Assembly (NCBI RefSeq): GCF_030263895.1
Contig: NZ_CP127161.1
Span: forward strand, 2,294,001-2,358,000
Direction of reading: 5' to 3'
From: Proteiniborus sp. MB09-C3
GTDB taxonomy: Bacteria; Bacillota; Clostridia; Tissierellales; Proteiniboraceae
DNA: 64,000 nucleotides
The notes beneath the pieces were generated by a model. The model was not told where the DNA came from. It saw only the letters and a list, made by a program, of their open reading frames with translations, and made no database searches. A program made the translations under genes and the position numbers. Below are positions 63,557-64,000 of this stretch, one piece after another (position 1 is the first letter of the stretch; each line of letters opens with the position of its first letter).

Positions 63557-63739
63557 ATGAAAAATTTCAACTTTAACTATAGTGACCATAGCTTTTTAAA
63601 GGATATAAATAATCAGGACTTACTTAAACTAAAGGAAATGGGATTAAATGATAGAGAATTAGCAAGTGAATTAGGGATTCCAAAATCTCATTTAACTCAG
63701 CTATACAGGGAATATGATGTTGAATTGCAAGGGGATTGA
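63557..63739 (+). CDS. Small helix-turn-helix protein
   Basis: The 60-residue protein has a single HTH motif near its C-terminus (MGLNDRELASELGIPKSHLT), resembling the DNA-binding part of resolvases and small regulators. The first 25 residues (NFNFNYSDHSFLKDINNQ) are polar. The ATG at 63557 follows GGGAGG by seven bases. It ends two bases before the hemZ-like gene, so it may be coupled to it. The targets are unknown. Confidence 0.7.
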   Translation: MKNFNFNYSDHSFLKDINNQDLLKLKEMGLNDRELASELGIPKSHLTQLYREYDVELQGD

Positions 63740-63741
63740 AA

Positions 63742-64000
63742 ATGATTTTTGTATACTTAGAAGGACATGATTTTAGATATGAAGTTAAGGAATTAATAAA
63801 AGTTTTTTATTTTAACACGGATATAGAAATTATTGAAAATAAAGCTTTTTTTGATAAACAAAGCTTTTTAATAGTAAGTTCCTTGTCATATACTGAGAAT
63901 AAAGCTATTGTAAATACAAAGGTTTTTAGAGGAAAAGAGCTTATTGTTAGTGATACTATAGATGAGGTTACCGAAATTGATATAAAAGAGAATAATAAGA
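63742..64000 (+). CDS. hemZ: HemZ-like radical-SAM protein, 5' part (runs off window)
   Basis: An open frame of 86 codons starts ATG at 63742 and continues past the window end. GGGGATTG lies seven bases upstream. The product starts MIFVYLEGHDFRYEVKELIK, which resembles the N-terminal region of the clostridial HemZ (coproporphyrinogen dehydrogenase-like) proteins. These often sit between the relA-dtd-MBL genes and hisS. The radical-SAM motif would lie beyond the window, so the assignment rests on the start and gene order. Confidence 0.6.
   Translation, partial: MIFVYLEGHDFRYEVKELIKVFYFNTDIEIIENKAFFDKQSFLIVSSLSYTENKAIVNTKVFRGKELIVSDTIDEVTEIDIKENNK

Overview
This is a 64 kb chromosomal stretch from an AT-rich, endospore-forming, low-GC Gram-positive anaerobe of the Clostridia type. 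I infer this from the sporulation genes (spoIIAA-AB-sigF, a spoVA operon, yunB, bofC, a SpoIID-like protein), the SCIFF six-cysteine peptide with its radical-SAM maturase, a glycyl T-box leader, and gene order (ybeY-dgkA-cdd-era-yqzL-recO; glyS-ccpN-PPDK regulator-dnaG-rpoD; ruvCAB-queA-tgt-yajC-scfAB-secDF-recJ-apt-relA-dtd). A Tissierellales/Alkaliphilus-like member would fit, but the species cannot be fixed from the sequence. I see no prophage, insertion sequence, CRISPR array, rRNA or tRNA gene; most of the window is vertically conserved core genome.

Layout. 1-6272: ribosome maturation and envelope/housekeeping genes (ybeY 3' end, a kinase-phosphatase fusion, a CNNM/CorC protein, a DUF3048 lipoprotein, cdd, era, yqzL, recO, a DUF4342 protein). 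6275-16634: T-box-controlled glyS, ccpN-like regulator, PPDK regulatory protein, dGTPase, dnaG-sigA, then HAD phosphatase, trmK and a Nif3-like protein. 16674-20251: zinc-ribbon protein, RNase P RNA, an NlpC/P60 hydrolase and folD. 20380-29969: sporulation block, with the sigma-F operon behind a sigma-H-type promoter, the spoVA operon (dipicolinic acid channel) carrying two extra tiny ORFs, then a class A penicillin-binding protein on the minus strand divergent from yunB. 30064-36341: hflX, DUF3189, a Nudix-like protein, yigZ, a CoA-binding protein, two half-size TauE/SafE proteins, cysK, nadE. 36614-41833: a complete ABC importer with a DUF3798 lipoprotein. 42019-45290: yebC, an unrecognised 244-aa gene, a CBS-ACT protein and bofC. 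45496-51942: ruvCAB, SpoIID-like, queA, tgt, yajC. 52086-64000: membrane protein, SCIFF peptide and maturase, gamma carbonic anhydrase, secD-secF, recJ, apt, relA, dtd, MBL hydrolase, small HTH protein and the 5' end of a hemZ-like gene.

The genes are mostly co-directional and tightly packed, with strong Shine-Dalgarno sites and many clear intrinsic terminators. Two terminators sit inside operons directly after a gene whose product is probably needed in excess: the SCIFF peptide and the DUF3798 binding protein.

The least explained signals are non-coding. They are a 54-bp hairpin repeat in two copies with a compensatory base-pair change, a 35-bp AT-rich repeat placed right at gene 3' ends, inverted copies of a GTCATCCTGA-type repeat enclosing the glyS terminator, and several perfect palindromes. 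Some starts (ccpN, spoVAA, relA) are poorly matched to a ribosome-binding site. I found no clearly new multi-gene system; the DUF3798 importer of unknown substrate and the structured repeats are the best candidates for something undescribed.
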